Assembly: GCF_963576675.1 (NCBI RefSeq)
Contig: NC_088917.1
Span: 78,602,610 to 78,666,609, forward strand
DNA: 64,000 bases
Origin: Euphorbia lathyris
Taxonomy: Eukaryota > Streptophyta > Magnoliopsida > Malpighiales > Euphorbiaceae
Direction of reading: 5' to 3'
The position numbers and the translations under genes were made by a program. The notes beneath the pieces are model-generated. The model ran no database searches. It saw only the letters and a list, made by a program, of their open reading frames with translations, and was not told the DNA's origin. Within the stretch, counting starts at the first letter, position 1, and the number at the start of each line of letters is the position of its first letter. This document shows, piece after piece, positions 1 to 9,920 of this stretch.

Positions 1-487
1 CTAATTGCTTTCTTGCTAATTTGGCAAGGAGGTCCATGCTTACATGACCAAGTCTCCTATGCCATAGCCAGGAGTTATCCTCATTTGACACTAAGCATAT
101 ATTTTTAGAAAACTGTTTTTCTAAACTCAACATGTATACATTGTCAACCCGAGGGGCAGTTAAAATCAAATCGTTTGTTTTTCCCTAGAGTATCCGACAC
201 TGAGTGGCATCAAATACAACCTTTCTACCGCTGTCACACAGCTGAGCTACGCTCAGTAGGTTATATTTGAGACCTTTGACTAAGGAGACTAACTCAATAG
301 TAGGGTTACCTCCGATAGTACATGATCCTACTATCTTACCCTTTTTATTGTCTCCAAAGCTTACGTTACCTCCTCGTTTAAGCTCAAGTGTGATGAACTG
401 AGTTTCATCACCAGTCATATGCCTCGAGCATGCGCTGTCAATATACCAAAGCTTTGACTTCTCCACGCATCTCAGGCTCACCTGCAT
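1..487 (-). pseudogene. Sir-L pol, 5' part (protease and pre-integrase region)
   Basis: Start of the copia polyprotein. From the ATG at 487 it reads MQVSLRC, then the protease active-site region YIDSACSRHMTG, then a GDNKKGKIVG stretch also found in Sir-1 and Sir-2. An in-frame TAG interrupts the frame near 186. Downstream the pre-integrase zinc-binding region (LWH..LG) continues to the window edge. The ATG lies six bases after the gag stop and in the same frame; in Sir-1 and Sir-2 the gap is five bases and the frame differs. The protease motif is DSA, not the commoner DSG, in all three Sir copies, so it is a family trait rather than decay of this copy. Confidence 0.85.
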
Positions 488-493
488 TTTAAA

Positions 494-2284
494 TCATTCA
501 TCTTTAGGTACCCAATTCTTTTTGGGTCCTCGTTGGTTAGCATAGACAGGTGCTATATCATGTTTTAATTTGTGACGGCATATATTCATGGTGTGGCCTT
601 GTTTACCATAGAAGTCACAATGAGTTACCCTTTTAGGGTGACTTTATTTTTGGTCAGCACCATTGTGCTGAGCATGTCAGCATACCTTAGTGGTATGACC
701 TTTCTTTCCGCAGAAGTCACATTGGACAATCCGCCGATTATACCAACACACATCTATTGTGTGTCCCCTTTTCCCACAACAGTCACATTGAGTGAACTGT
801 CTATGCTGACCAGTACTTGAGTACTCAGCATGGGATTTATTTTTAGTTGAACCTTTTATTTGGTTCTGTAGGGTTGTGACATCCTTTCTCAGTTTCTTTG
901 AATCTGATTGGACTTTCGAGACAAACTTGTGCATGATTTCCATGTTGCTATGCAAAGTTGAGTTGTCTTGGAGAAGATATCGAAGGTCACTGAGTTTAAC
1001 CTCTTCAATCTCGTCACACCGCCTACTGAGTGCCTTTATTTTCTTGTTACACTTTTTAGTCAGTGTATATAAATCACTCAGGGCGTTAACCATTTCATTT
1101 CTAAGCAAGTGTAAGGATGTTACCTCATTTGAGTATTTCTCCTGTTTAGATTCTTCAGAGAGGTCAGCTTGCTCAGATCGAGTGTGGTCAGCAGCGTTAT
1201 CGGCCATGAAGCATATATTTGATGTTTCGTTTGCATCAGCTTCAGATGAGGTTGACTCATCACTGTCACTCCATGTGGCCACCGTTGCCTTTTTGCTTTC
1301 CTTCTTTTCTTTCTTTAGATTAGGGAAACTTGACTTAATGTGCCCAGTTTGATGGCACTCGAAGCATGTGACAGGCTTGGAGCTGTCCTTCTTATATCTG
1401 CTATCACTGGACTCAGCTTTGTACCTATCGCCTCTTTTATATGGCCTCTTGTTGTTCCTGTCATTCTTTCTGAACAGCTTCTTCATTTTTCTTGTAAACA
1501 TGGCCATTTCCTCATCATCTGATGAGTCAGCTTCGGTTGAGTCAGCTTTCATGACAAGTGATTTTTGTTTCTTGTCCTCTGACTTTTCTTTTGCTTCAAA
1601 ATTTTTCATAGAAATCTCATGAGTCAGCAGAGATCCGATTAGCTCATCGTATTTGTATGTGGTCAGGTCCTGAGCTTCCTCCACTGCTGTTTTCTTAGCT
1701 TGCCAGCTTTTGGGCAGACTTCTCAAGATTTTCTTCACCAGCTCTTCTTCAGTGAAGTTCTTGCCGAGTCTCTTTAGCTCATTTATAATGTTGGTGAATC
1801 TAGCGTTCATTTCAGAGATGTCTTCATTGTTGTTCATCTCGAACAGCTCATATAATCTCATATGTTGGTTCACCTTTGATTCCTTGACCTTGCTTGTACC
1901 TTCATAGGTTACTTCGAGATTTTTCCATATTTCTTGTGCTGACTCACAACCTGAAATTTTGTTGTACTCTGCAGCATCTAAAGCACAGTGAAGCATATTG
2001 ATAGCCGAAGCATTATTTTGTAATTTTCTAAGGTCATCTTCTGACCACTCAGTTTCATTTTTGACAACTTTCTCATTGTCAACCATTTTGAAAGGCACAA
2101 ATGGGCCTTGAACTATTGCAAGCCATGCACTCATGTTTGTGGCTTGAATAAAGTTTTTCATCCTGTTCTTCCAAAATGTATAGTTTGAACCAAAGAACAT
2201 GGGAGGCCGACTAATTGATAATCCCTTAGGGAGTATCTGTGTTGTTTGATTTCCGAGAAGGAAATGAGTGCTGTTCTCAGCCAT
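494..2284 (-). pseudogene. Sir-L gag (nucleocapsid polyprotein)
   Basis: 597-codon frame from ATG at 2284 to TGA at 494-496. The N-terminus (FFGSNYTFWKNRM) matches the DUF4219-like start of copia gag. The middle (LRSLPKSWQAKKTAVEEAQD, then DELIGSL) is typical of Sirevirus gag. Four zinc-knuckle-like motifs follow: CFECHQTGHIKSSF (last Cys lost), CDCCGKRGHTIDVC, CDFCGKKGHTTKVC and CDFYGKQGHTMNIC (second Cys now Tyr). An in-frame TGA at 677-679 and a TAA about 33 bases further on break the C-terminal part. Gag packages the element RNA into cytoplasmic particles. Multiple knuckles are unusual, since copia gag commonly has one. Confidence 0.88.
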
Positions 2285-2334
2285 TTATCGGGATCAGCTC
2301 AAGATAGTTTTATCTTTGAGTAGTGAGCTATTTA

Positions 2335-2346
2335 GCTCTGATACCA
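2335..2346 (-). other. Sir-L primer-binding site (tRNA-iMet)
   Basis: On the minus strand TGGTATCAGAGC lies two bases inside the LTR end. It is complementary to the 3' end of plant initiator methionine tRNA, the standard copia primer. Confidence 0.92.
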
Positions 2347-2348
2347 CT

Positions 2349-3783
2349 TCTTGGTCCTGTGTGATTAGTTCCAAGGGGGGGGGGGGTTAGGAACTAATGT
2401 AACTTTTTTTCTTTAATTATGCTGACCTAATAAATTCCTTAGGTTATTTAACTTTATTTTGGTCAGCAAGGCCAAGAGACATATGACAGCTTTAGTCAGA
2501 TTCTGACTAGAACTGTTTTACTTATGAGTTGGGAATTGACACTTTGAGGTCAGCTTCCAACTCAGCACCACAATTACTCAGTATCAGCTTTTACAGTTTA
2601 TATCCTGAGCAATTTAATTAAGCAACATATATATATAGATATATTGAGATAGAGTTAGAAATTACTCAGCACGACTTATCCTGGTTCGGTCTCTCCGCCT
2701 ACGTCCAGTCCCCAGAGTCCCTCCGGGCTTTTTCAATCCAATACTGAGCTCTTTAAAGGTAGAACACAAACCGTTTACAAGGCAGTTGAATATGCAAGAG
2801 TACCTTCCTCTATTCATCTACTCAACTCCTACTAAGTGCTATAACCGAACAACTAGGTTTCTCTACCACTGAGTACTTAAAATCGAGTACTCAGCACAAC
2901 ACTCTCAATCTATTACAATCGATACACACTTGTTCTTTTCAGACGAAGAACACTTTAGATGATTACAAAATCAATCTAGCTTTTACACAGAAATGGAAAT
3001 TTGGTGTAAGATTCTTTTTCTTATTTGAATGTGCTTTGTATGTATATGTTTTTCTCTTATCAATCGACAAAGGATCCAAGAATGAACTTGTCCTTTTATA
3101 GTTGAAATCTGAAGACATAATCATTTGAATTCTGGATCTATCCGTTGAATCCAAACGGCTCTTTCTAGCGACATTGTTCTGGTCAGCTTCAGATTTGCAG
3201 GCCAATCCTGTCATCTGAATTCAGCAGCGTCAGGCTTGTCTTCTTCCTGCAGGTTCGTCTTCTAGTGCTAGTTTATCTTTTAGCTAAGAAGCAGTTGACC
3301 CATGCTTCTCGAAATTGTCTTTGTGTGTAATTCCAAGGTTTCTATTATTGGTGCAGACAGTTGTCGGATCTTGTCTTCTAGCAAACGGATCATTCGTGCT
3401 ATCCTGACGAACACTCAGCTTGACTTTATTGACGTTGCTTTTGTTCTTTGTTCCCGAGTCACTCTTACTCAGCTTCCGTGGTCAGCTTCGTCTGCAAGCT
3501 TTGGTTTAGAGAAGGACTTCTCTTCTTTGATACTGAGTTGTGTTCCACTCAGTTTCTTTGGTCAGCTTCATCTTTAAATATTTGTTCTGAAGATGGCTTT
3601 TCTTTTGTTATGCTGAGTTACGCTCCACTCAGCTTGTGCTGTGTTCTCATGCTGACTTCGTCCTGTCTTGCTTTTTGATATATACTTATACTCAACATTG
3701 AACAAACATATTAGTACAATTAAATCAAAGCACTTAAATTTAATTGCCTCTTAATCAAAATCTCATGGAAAGGTGTTTCAACA
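2349..3783 (-). repeat. Sir-L 5' LTR
   Basis: 1,435-bp LTR on the minus strand, starting TGTTGAAAC at 3783. The terminal bases next to the primer site have mutated: AAGA replaces the usual AACA. It shares blocks with the Sir-1 and Sir-2 LTRs: a G/C homopolymer (12 G, about 2375-2386) inside a short inverted repeat, the hairpin CTGAGTACT-N8-AGTACTCAG at 2869-2894, and inverted CCGTT-N7-AACGG at 3142-3158 upstream of a TATA-like tract. Confidence 0.87.
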
Positions 3784-4757
3784 ATGTGGACTCTATGTTG
3801 AGTGAGAACCTTCCATATGATAAACCTACGAGAGACAAGTTTGTTGTGAGGAATGTGAGCTTTATGTTGAGGGAGAAAATTCCCTATGATGGGACCATGA
3901 TGGGTGAACTTGTTTTGGGCTTTGGTGATTGTTTATTGAAGAGGAGTGGCTTCCCGTGGAATATAGAGAAGATGGAAGGAATTCAAGACTTGGTAGATTC
4001 AGAATTCACTAGTGTGTGCCTTATTGACTTGTATGTGTGTGGGTATATATTGTGCTTATTGAGGAAGCATCCACCTTATATGGAGTCAATGAGAAGCAAG
4101 CTTGTGATGAAGATAGTGGGGTTTATGAAGTCTTTGATGAATGGGGATAGCCGCCCGAGAGATGTTGAGAAGGTAGAAGAAATTCAAGACTTGAGGATTG
4201 ATGGCCAAGTTAGTAAAGTGGCAAGTCTTGAAGTTCCGAGATTGTTAACCCAAGGTGAGGGAGGAGCTACTAGGTGTGTTCTTGGGTTCACTATGATGTG
4301 GGTTGACAAATGTCACCGGGATATTCCGTTTGATGTGGGCCATGGGCAAGGAGAGAATGAGCATGATAGTCGAGTTAGTGGGATGAGTGATAGCCAAGTC
4401 CGGGCATATTCAATTCAAAGTCATGTTTGGGTTGTGAAGAGTACTCAAGGGATCGCTCCAATTTGGGTTGATATATGGCACCGGGACATGTCATTTGAGT
4501 TTGGCTATGAGCGAGTGGAGTTCAACAGCCAAAGTACGCCCCGCGTACTTGAGTGTCTGATCCGGAAAAGAGTTCAACAGCCAAAGTATGCCCCGCGTAT
4601 AATTAGGCACGCCCCGCGTGCCTTCAGCTTAAGGAACTTGCTCCTTACTCCAGCTTCCTCCTTATTTACAATCCTGCCACTCCTTATTTACACCTTTGCC
4701 ACTCCCTTATTACAACCATGTCACTCCCTATTTACCATCCATGCCACCCCTTTATAA
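3744..4757 (+). other. Unrecognised 337-codon open frame across the Sir-L LTR junction
   Basis: The frame starts inside the Sir-L LTR: codons 1-13 are LTR sequence. It runs into flanking DNA that I cannot assign. The product has imprecise internal repeats (PYDKPTRDKFV/PYDGTMMGELV; HRDIPFDVG/HRDMSFEFG) and no domain, signal peptide or transmembrane segment that I recognise. The last 70 codons fall in palindromes and tandem-like repeats. It may be the remains of a repeat read by chance, or a repeat-derived ORF. I would not call it a gene without transcript evidence. Confidence 0.2.
4532..4622. repeat. Three palindromes sharing a CGCCCCGCG core
   Basis: AAGTACGC-CCC-GCGTACTT (4532-4550), GTATGC-CCC-GCGTAT (4586-4600, with G-T pairs) and GGCACGC-CCC-GCGTGCC (4606-4622). 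The core and the 3-base loop are constant, but the outer arms differ and each stays self-complementary. The first two lie in repeated contexts (GTTCAACAGCCAAAGTA). Confidence 0.75.
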
Positions 4758-5540
4758 TTAACCCATTTACCCCTTATCTTTATGTTTTACTTAGTTATGT
4801 AATTTGCCCTTTATGTAATTTGGCAATTAGGGTTTTTGAGATGATATAAATACATCTCTTTCTATTGTAATCTTTAACTTTTATCAATACAAAATATATC
4901 TTCTTCTTCATTCAAGCTTGTTAAGGTTTGAAACCTTCAACAATGGGGAATCATTGATTTCCTACGGATTTAGTCCGTAAAACCTGGGATTCACTCATTC
5001 TAGTTTAGCTAGAGAAGAACATCTTTATTAGTTTACGATTAAAACTAACACGTCCGAAATTAATCCGTATCAACTTCCCTGTCAATGGTCAAATTAAACT
5101 CCAAACATGAGAAACCTTTATCTGAAAATATTGTCATAATCTATTTACACCTTTCTGTTTGTTTAATTCGATTTATCATTATCAATTAAACTTAATCCCT
5201 CTTTTTCATTATTCTTTACGTTCTTCTCTGGTTATCTTTCGAAAATTAAATCGATATTAATTCTTCGTGTTCCATCTCGACTTAATCTGTTTACAATTAA
5301 TTAATCAATTATAAATAACTAAGTTGAGAAATTAATTTGGTGGATTCGACAACCATCATCCAATAAGGACTTTTTCAATCCTTGCGTCCCTTACCAATCG
5401 ATTCGTTTAGATTTCAAATTTTGCTGCGCAAATTCCACAAACTTAACCCATTTTAAATTGAAAATGAATTTTTCTGGTACGCTCGCACCCAAACCACACA
5501 TGACAAGATTTAAAATTAGCACATTCACAAAATATCGCTC
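4758..5540 (+). other. Possible decayed gypsy LTR end and leader
   Basis: No gene. A TATA-like GATATAAATACATC at about 4842, then a pyrimidine/AT tract, then text resembling the leader of some plant gypsy elements (CTGGTACGCTCGCACCC near 5475). I could not find a primer site, a matching LTR or coding sequence, so the element type is a guess. Confidence 0.3.
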
Positions 5541-5950
5541 ACACTATCTTAACTATTTATATATTTACTCTATTATCCTTATTATCCACGTATAATCTTT
5601 TTGGCTTTTGTATGTGTCATATATCACATCACAATATTTTTGTGAGTGTGCATAAGTGAGGTAAATTATTAACTTTTTTTTTTTTATTAATGAGCACCTA
5701 AAAGTAGATATAAATCTTTTTTTTGAAGTAGATATAAATCCTTGTTTCGTGAATATGCATAAGTTAGGCAAATAGTTGAAAGAAAACATAGTAACAAGGT
5801 GCCATGGAAACATGAAGTGAGTAGTGAACATAGTGAATGGGACCCTTTGCTTAAGCTCTCATGTCGTGTTATGAAGAAATTGATGGTGATTTTGTGCACT
5901 ATTTATATATAAAGCACACGTTTCCAAATTGTGCTGGACATTAAAATAAA
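5541..5950. other. AT-rich non-coding DNA left of the MITE
   Basis: I see no gene. The final part (about 5915-5950: CACGTTTCC...GGACATTAAAATAAA) is one side of a segment repeated at about 7270-7300. Confidence 0.5.
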
Positions 5951-6298
5951 GGTATTACACTCATCAATTAGGACTCTAAACTATCAAAATCGTCAATTAA
6001 ATCCTTAAACTAAGCAAAAATCATCAATTGAGTCTTCATCCTATTCCAAAATCAGAACTGTGACTAATCGATATAGACTGTAATAATCTTTGTGTTAGTT
6101 CAAAATAAGTTTGGGGAAAAAAGTCTGAAACTATTCAACCGAATGATTTTTTATGAGACCTCAGTTGATGATTTTTGTTTAGAATGAGACTCAATTGATA
6201 ATTTTTTGTTAGTTCAGGGATCTGGTTGATGATTTTGATAGTTTAAGTTCCTAATTGACTTTAAAATCTTAGTTTAGGGGCTAAATGGATATTATGCC
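5951..6298. mobile_element. 348-bp MITE of Mutator type with 9-bp target duplication
   Basis: Ends are GGTATTACACTCATCAATTAG and the complement of the right end, GGCATAATATCCATTTAG. The long imperfect arms are made of several roughly 35-bp units of the form ATCAATTGAGTC...AAACTA.CAAAAA. Flanked by exact TAAAATAAA copies at 5942-5950 and 6299-6307. The 9-bp duplication and long arms point to Mutator-type mobilisation. No coding capacity. Confidence 0.82.
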
Positions 6299-6307
6299 TA
6301 AAATAAA

Positions 6308-7909
6308 TAATAATTCAATAGATGAAACGGTTGGAAGGTATATTTAAAGCTTGTTTTGATGAGATGTTTCCTGTTTACACAGTTTTTTTACACAGTTATA
6401 TCTGGTACTGGTTAGTTATGAGCATGTCTAATGGTTCTTCACAAATATTAAGTAACAATTTTTCATTTTTATAGGGTTAACTTATCATAGAATACTATTT
6501 ATTTATTCAATTAATATATAATTAATAATTTTTTATCAATAAAATAATTAATTAATACTTTTTATTAAATTCATAGAAATTATTTATCCAATAAAATAAA
6601 ATAGTAGTATGAAAAAAATGATTAAAGAACTAAAAAAAGAAATTAGTATGAAAATATATTGAAACGAAAAAAAATTAAATTTGAGGAACAAAAAAATGAA
6701 AAATAATATTAAAAAAATTGGATAGAGAGACCAAAAATTAAAAATAGTATGAAAAAATATTGAATTAAAAAAAAGATTGTAGGATTAAAAACAAAAATAG
6801 TATAAATACGATTTAGATTGAGGGACTAAAATCAATATTCACGTTGGAGATTGTAACCCACATGGAAAGGAAAAGATTGTTAACAAAATAAGTAGCAAAC
6901 GAAATTTAGTCATTAGTAAAAAAAATTAGTGAATGATAAATTTATAATAGAGTTCTGTTGTTGTTTTTTTAACACAAGTTTTTGGTTGTTGATGTGTAAA
7001 AATATTAATACAAATTTTTCTTATAAAAAAAAATACTAATACAAATATGTATTTATATATCAATATATAATAATTATATAAATAGATAGAAATGGCAAAA
7101 TGTTTTTATTATAAGATCTCGTAAATTAAATTAGTAACAAAGTGATGTATATAAATCAAAATGGAGTAATAATAAAAATATAAGGATAAAAATATATGAA
7201 TAAAAGACACAGATTTTATTTCAAAAAAAAAAAGACACAAATTTACGTGAAAAACTCATTTGCAAGGAAAAATCCACGTTTCCACGCGGACATTAAAATA
7301 AATAATAATTCAATACATTAACATTGGAAGATATAAAGATTGTTTTGATGAGATGTTACATGTTTACATTTATATCTACTGTTTGTTGGGGTGGAGATAT
7401 GTTAGGCCCCTATCAAGGATTGTATCGGCTTTTTGTTTTCGATAAATTAAGATTAGAGTGGTTATAATTAGTTCATTGAATTTTTATTGAGTTATAAAAT
7501 CCATTTTGATTAATAGAGGATAAAGGAAAAATTTTCTTAAGTTTGTTATAAAAGAACTAATTTTATTTTTAAACTCTAAATTTATTTTATTTTTAGAAGT
7601 TTTACGGTGTTATGGAAAAATTTGTTATGAACCACTTGGATATTAATATGTTCATATACTCAAAATAAAAATTAGCAAGTTAGATTTAGCAAAAACTTGT
7701 TTTTTTATGAACATATATGTGTAAAATTAGTTCCCAAAATGACCGTTTTTTTGGCTGACTCTTTATTAGTTCATAGCAGCTGACTCTTTATTAGTTAATA
7801 GCATGTGCAATGGTTGTTCACGTTACTCTTTTGTGCTACATAGTTAAAAGTAAGAAGTATAAGTAAGAAACTATTTGTTACTTCCAAAATTTTGTAGGGC
7901 TCATTCATC
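6308..7909. other. AT-rich flanking DNA with an empty-site paralogue of the MITE locus
   Basis: No gene. About 7270-7400 is a diverged copy of sequence on both sides of the MITE. It contains GACATTAAAATAAATAATAA with no insert. A 24-bp unit with core CTGACTCTTTATTAGTT is repeated directly at 7754-7801. Parts of 6411-6480 and 7800-7905 also resemble each other. The rest is A/T-rich with no recognisable content. Confidence 0.6.
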
Positions 7910-8045
7910 GGGTAAATTATATACGTGATGTACAACCTTTATCTCAAATCACACTTTAGTGTACAACCAATTTTTTGTCACACTAAACCGTACGAACTTC
8001 GGGTGACCTCCCACTAAAGTGTATAGCAGGTAATTGTGACCGGTC
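7910..8045 (+). repeat. MULE-1 left TIR, outer part
   Basis: Outer 136 bp of the left TIR, cut by Sir-1 at CGGTC (8041-8045) and resumed at 21705. A short internal duplication (GTACAACC...GTGTACAACC) makes it longer than the visible right TIR. It carries ACACTAAACCGTACGAACTT, nearly identical in the right TIR. Confidence 0.8.
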
Positions 8046-9372
8046 TGTTGGTCCCTTATAACGTGACAAGTTAGTTCCAAGGGGGGGATAGGAACTATTT
8101 AAAAATTTTGTCCGTTAAGGCTGACTTCTTTTCGTATGAAAAGGATTACACAGCGTCACTAAGTGAATTCAAGACACAAGCTTAGTCAACTTGTGACTAA
8201 GTCTGCTTCTTTACTTGAGTCAGGAGATAGCACTTAGAGTCTATTCCTGAACTCAGTTTCTTAGTAAACTTAACTCAGCGTGAGCTCGTCACTTAGTCAG
8301 TTTTCACAACAAGCAATATATATTGAAGGAGTTTAAGGGTTGGAAAGATATTACTCAGCAGACTTATCCTGGTTCGGCCTCTCCGCCTACGTCCAGTCCC
8401 CGGAACTCGTTCCGAGCTTTTTGAATTCTCTACTGAGCTCTTTAAAGGTAGAGCACGAAACCTTTTACAAATAGAAGATGAGTATAACAAGAGTACCTTC
8501 CTCTATACCTCTACTCACTCCTATATCTATGATGAGTACTATAACCGAGTACTCAGTCTCTCCTTTCTATTCTTCTAGAAATGATAAAGTGTTTGTCCTA
8601 AACAACGATTGCTAAGACACTTTAGATGATTGGAAATCACTCTAGACTTTTACACAATAATATGGAAATTGGTGTAAGGTATTTGCTTTGCTTTTCTCAC
8701 AGAATCTTCGAGTATGAATTTGGTCAGCGTTTCGACAACTTGAAGTTCTATATCGATTGAAGCAAATGGATGGCCTTTATATAGTGACACTTGAGACACC
8801 TGGTCATTTCGAATTTCGAAATAACCGTTGGAGGGAAACGGCTTCCTGTCGTTGTCACTCTGGGCGTGCTCAGCGTCGTTGGCCAATAGAATTCTTGCAT
8901 CTTCTGTCTTCGTCAGTCTTCAGCAGAATGTTTCACCATTTAAGGAAAAGTCCACGAGACAGCTTTCTGCGCCTTCTGAACTTTTCCCAAATTAGAAATA
9001 CTTTGTCAAGAAGTTGAACATTTCTTGCCGCTGTCCAGACTGCTTTGTCGTCCAACTCAGCAACTTCTTCTTGAAGCTTTTGCCACGAAGGTTTCTCGAT
9101 CCTTCTCTTGCTGAGTTGTCATTTTAGTTGATACGGCTTCGTTTTGAATCTCTTGGGCCGAATGATGTTGATGTGTTGACTTTGGCTTGACTTCCACTTT
9201 ATGGGCCTTTGGGCTTTTTAATCTCAATGTCTTATACACAATTAAACTCAACATTAAACAAACACATTAGTGTAAATAAATCAAAGCATTATAAATTTAA
9301 TGTGTTAGAATATTTTTAGTATTACTTAAATAATTTTGTCAAATCAAAATCATGTGGAAAGGTGTTTCAACA
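8046..9372 (-). repeat. Sir-1 3' LTR
   Basis: 1,327 bp; the minus-strand ends are TGTTGAAAC and GGGACCAACA. Holds a TATA-like TATATAAAGG (about 8773-8783), inverted CCGTT-N7-AACGG (8825-8841), the palindrome ATTTCGAA-T-TTCGAAAT just beside it, and the hairpin at 8531-8557 (arms partly mutated in this copy). Confidence 0.93.
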
Positions 9373-9374
9373 AA

Positions 9375-9470
9375 CTCCCCCATTTTGATGTTGGCAAAAA
9401 TATTCAGTCGAAGAACTCGGTGTTGAGCTCCCCCATGATAGTTGACCTTACTTTATCAACTAACTCCCCC
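9375..9470 (-). other. Sir-1 polypurine tract cluster
   Basis: Read on the minus strand, three GGGGGAG tracts lie at about 9375-9382, 9428-9434 and 9464-9470. The first abuts the 3' LTR and should prime plus-strand DNA. The same triplet occurs in Sir-2. Repeated polypurine tracts have been described in Sireviruses. Confidence 0.8.
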
Positions 9471-9920
9471 GTAAGGGTTGAGCTACTGACTTAGTTTTAC
9501 TCTTAAACATTTCAAGGTTTAATTGAGTAAGTCTAAGGTTAGTTTTCAGAGATAGGTCAGCTCATGGAACATATTCTTTTTAACTTAGTTTTACGCGGAA
9601 GATTTAAATATCAGAGAGCGCTGAGTATACTTTGTTCAATGAGTTTTAGTTAAGTGGACATATAAGAAGTGGTCAACATGCATGATCAACACAGCAGACA
9701 TATTATCAATTAATATAGATAGTAAAGCACAGTTGATTTAATGAAGATGCGTTTTAACAAATTATATCAAACACTTAAGTAGGCATCGCACAAGAGTAGT
9801 CAGTATGAAAGATATAGAGATGCATATAATTTGTTTTAAAGTCAGCACAACAAGGTTCACAAAAAGAAACAGATATCAGGGTTCAAAAACAAAAGCTATC
9901 CTAGATAATACAAAGTTAAG
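9471..9920 (-). other. Sir-1 3' untranslated stretch
   Basis: About 450 bp between ORF3 and the polypurine cluster. No coding sequence. Rich in the words CTCAGC/GCTGAC and ACTTAGTTTTAC. Confidence 0.6.

Larger units (their letters stand above)
1..3783 (-). mobile_element. Sir-L: truncated Sirevirus-like Ty1/copia retrotransposon
   Basis: Only the 5' part of a minus-strand element lies in the window: LTR (2349-3783), tRNA-iMet primer site (2335-2346), gag (494-2284) and the start of pol (1-487). The rest of pol and the other LTR lie beyond base 1. The proteins are clearly related to those of Sir-1 and Sir-2, but the LTR is 1,435 bp against 1,327-1,341 bp and much diverged, so this is a separate subfamily. 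The 5 bases after the LTR (ATGTG, 3784-3788) should be one copy of the target duplication; the partner is outside the window. In-frame stops in gag and pol make it defective. Confidence 0.9.

Noticed and set aside
876..1907. Plus-strand Ser/Leu-rich ORFs (also at 18900-19965)
   Set aside because: Antisense shadows of gag, arising from its Lys/Glu/Asp-rich codons.
7901..7909. 9-bp target duplication of MULE-1
   Set aside because: TCATTCATC on the left and TTTCACATG after 63465 do not match, and the right end may not be the true MULE end.
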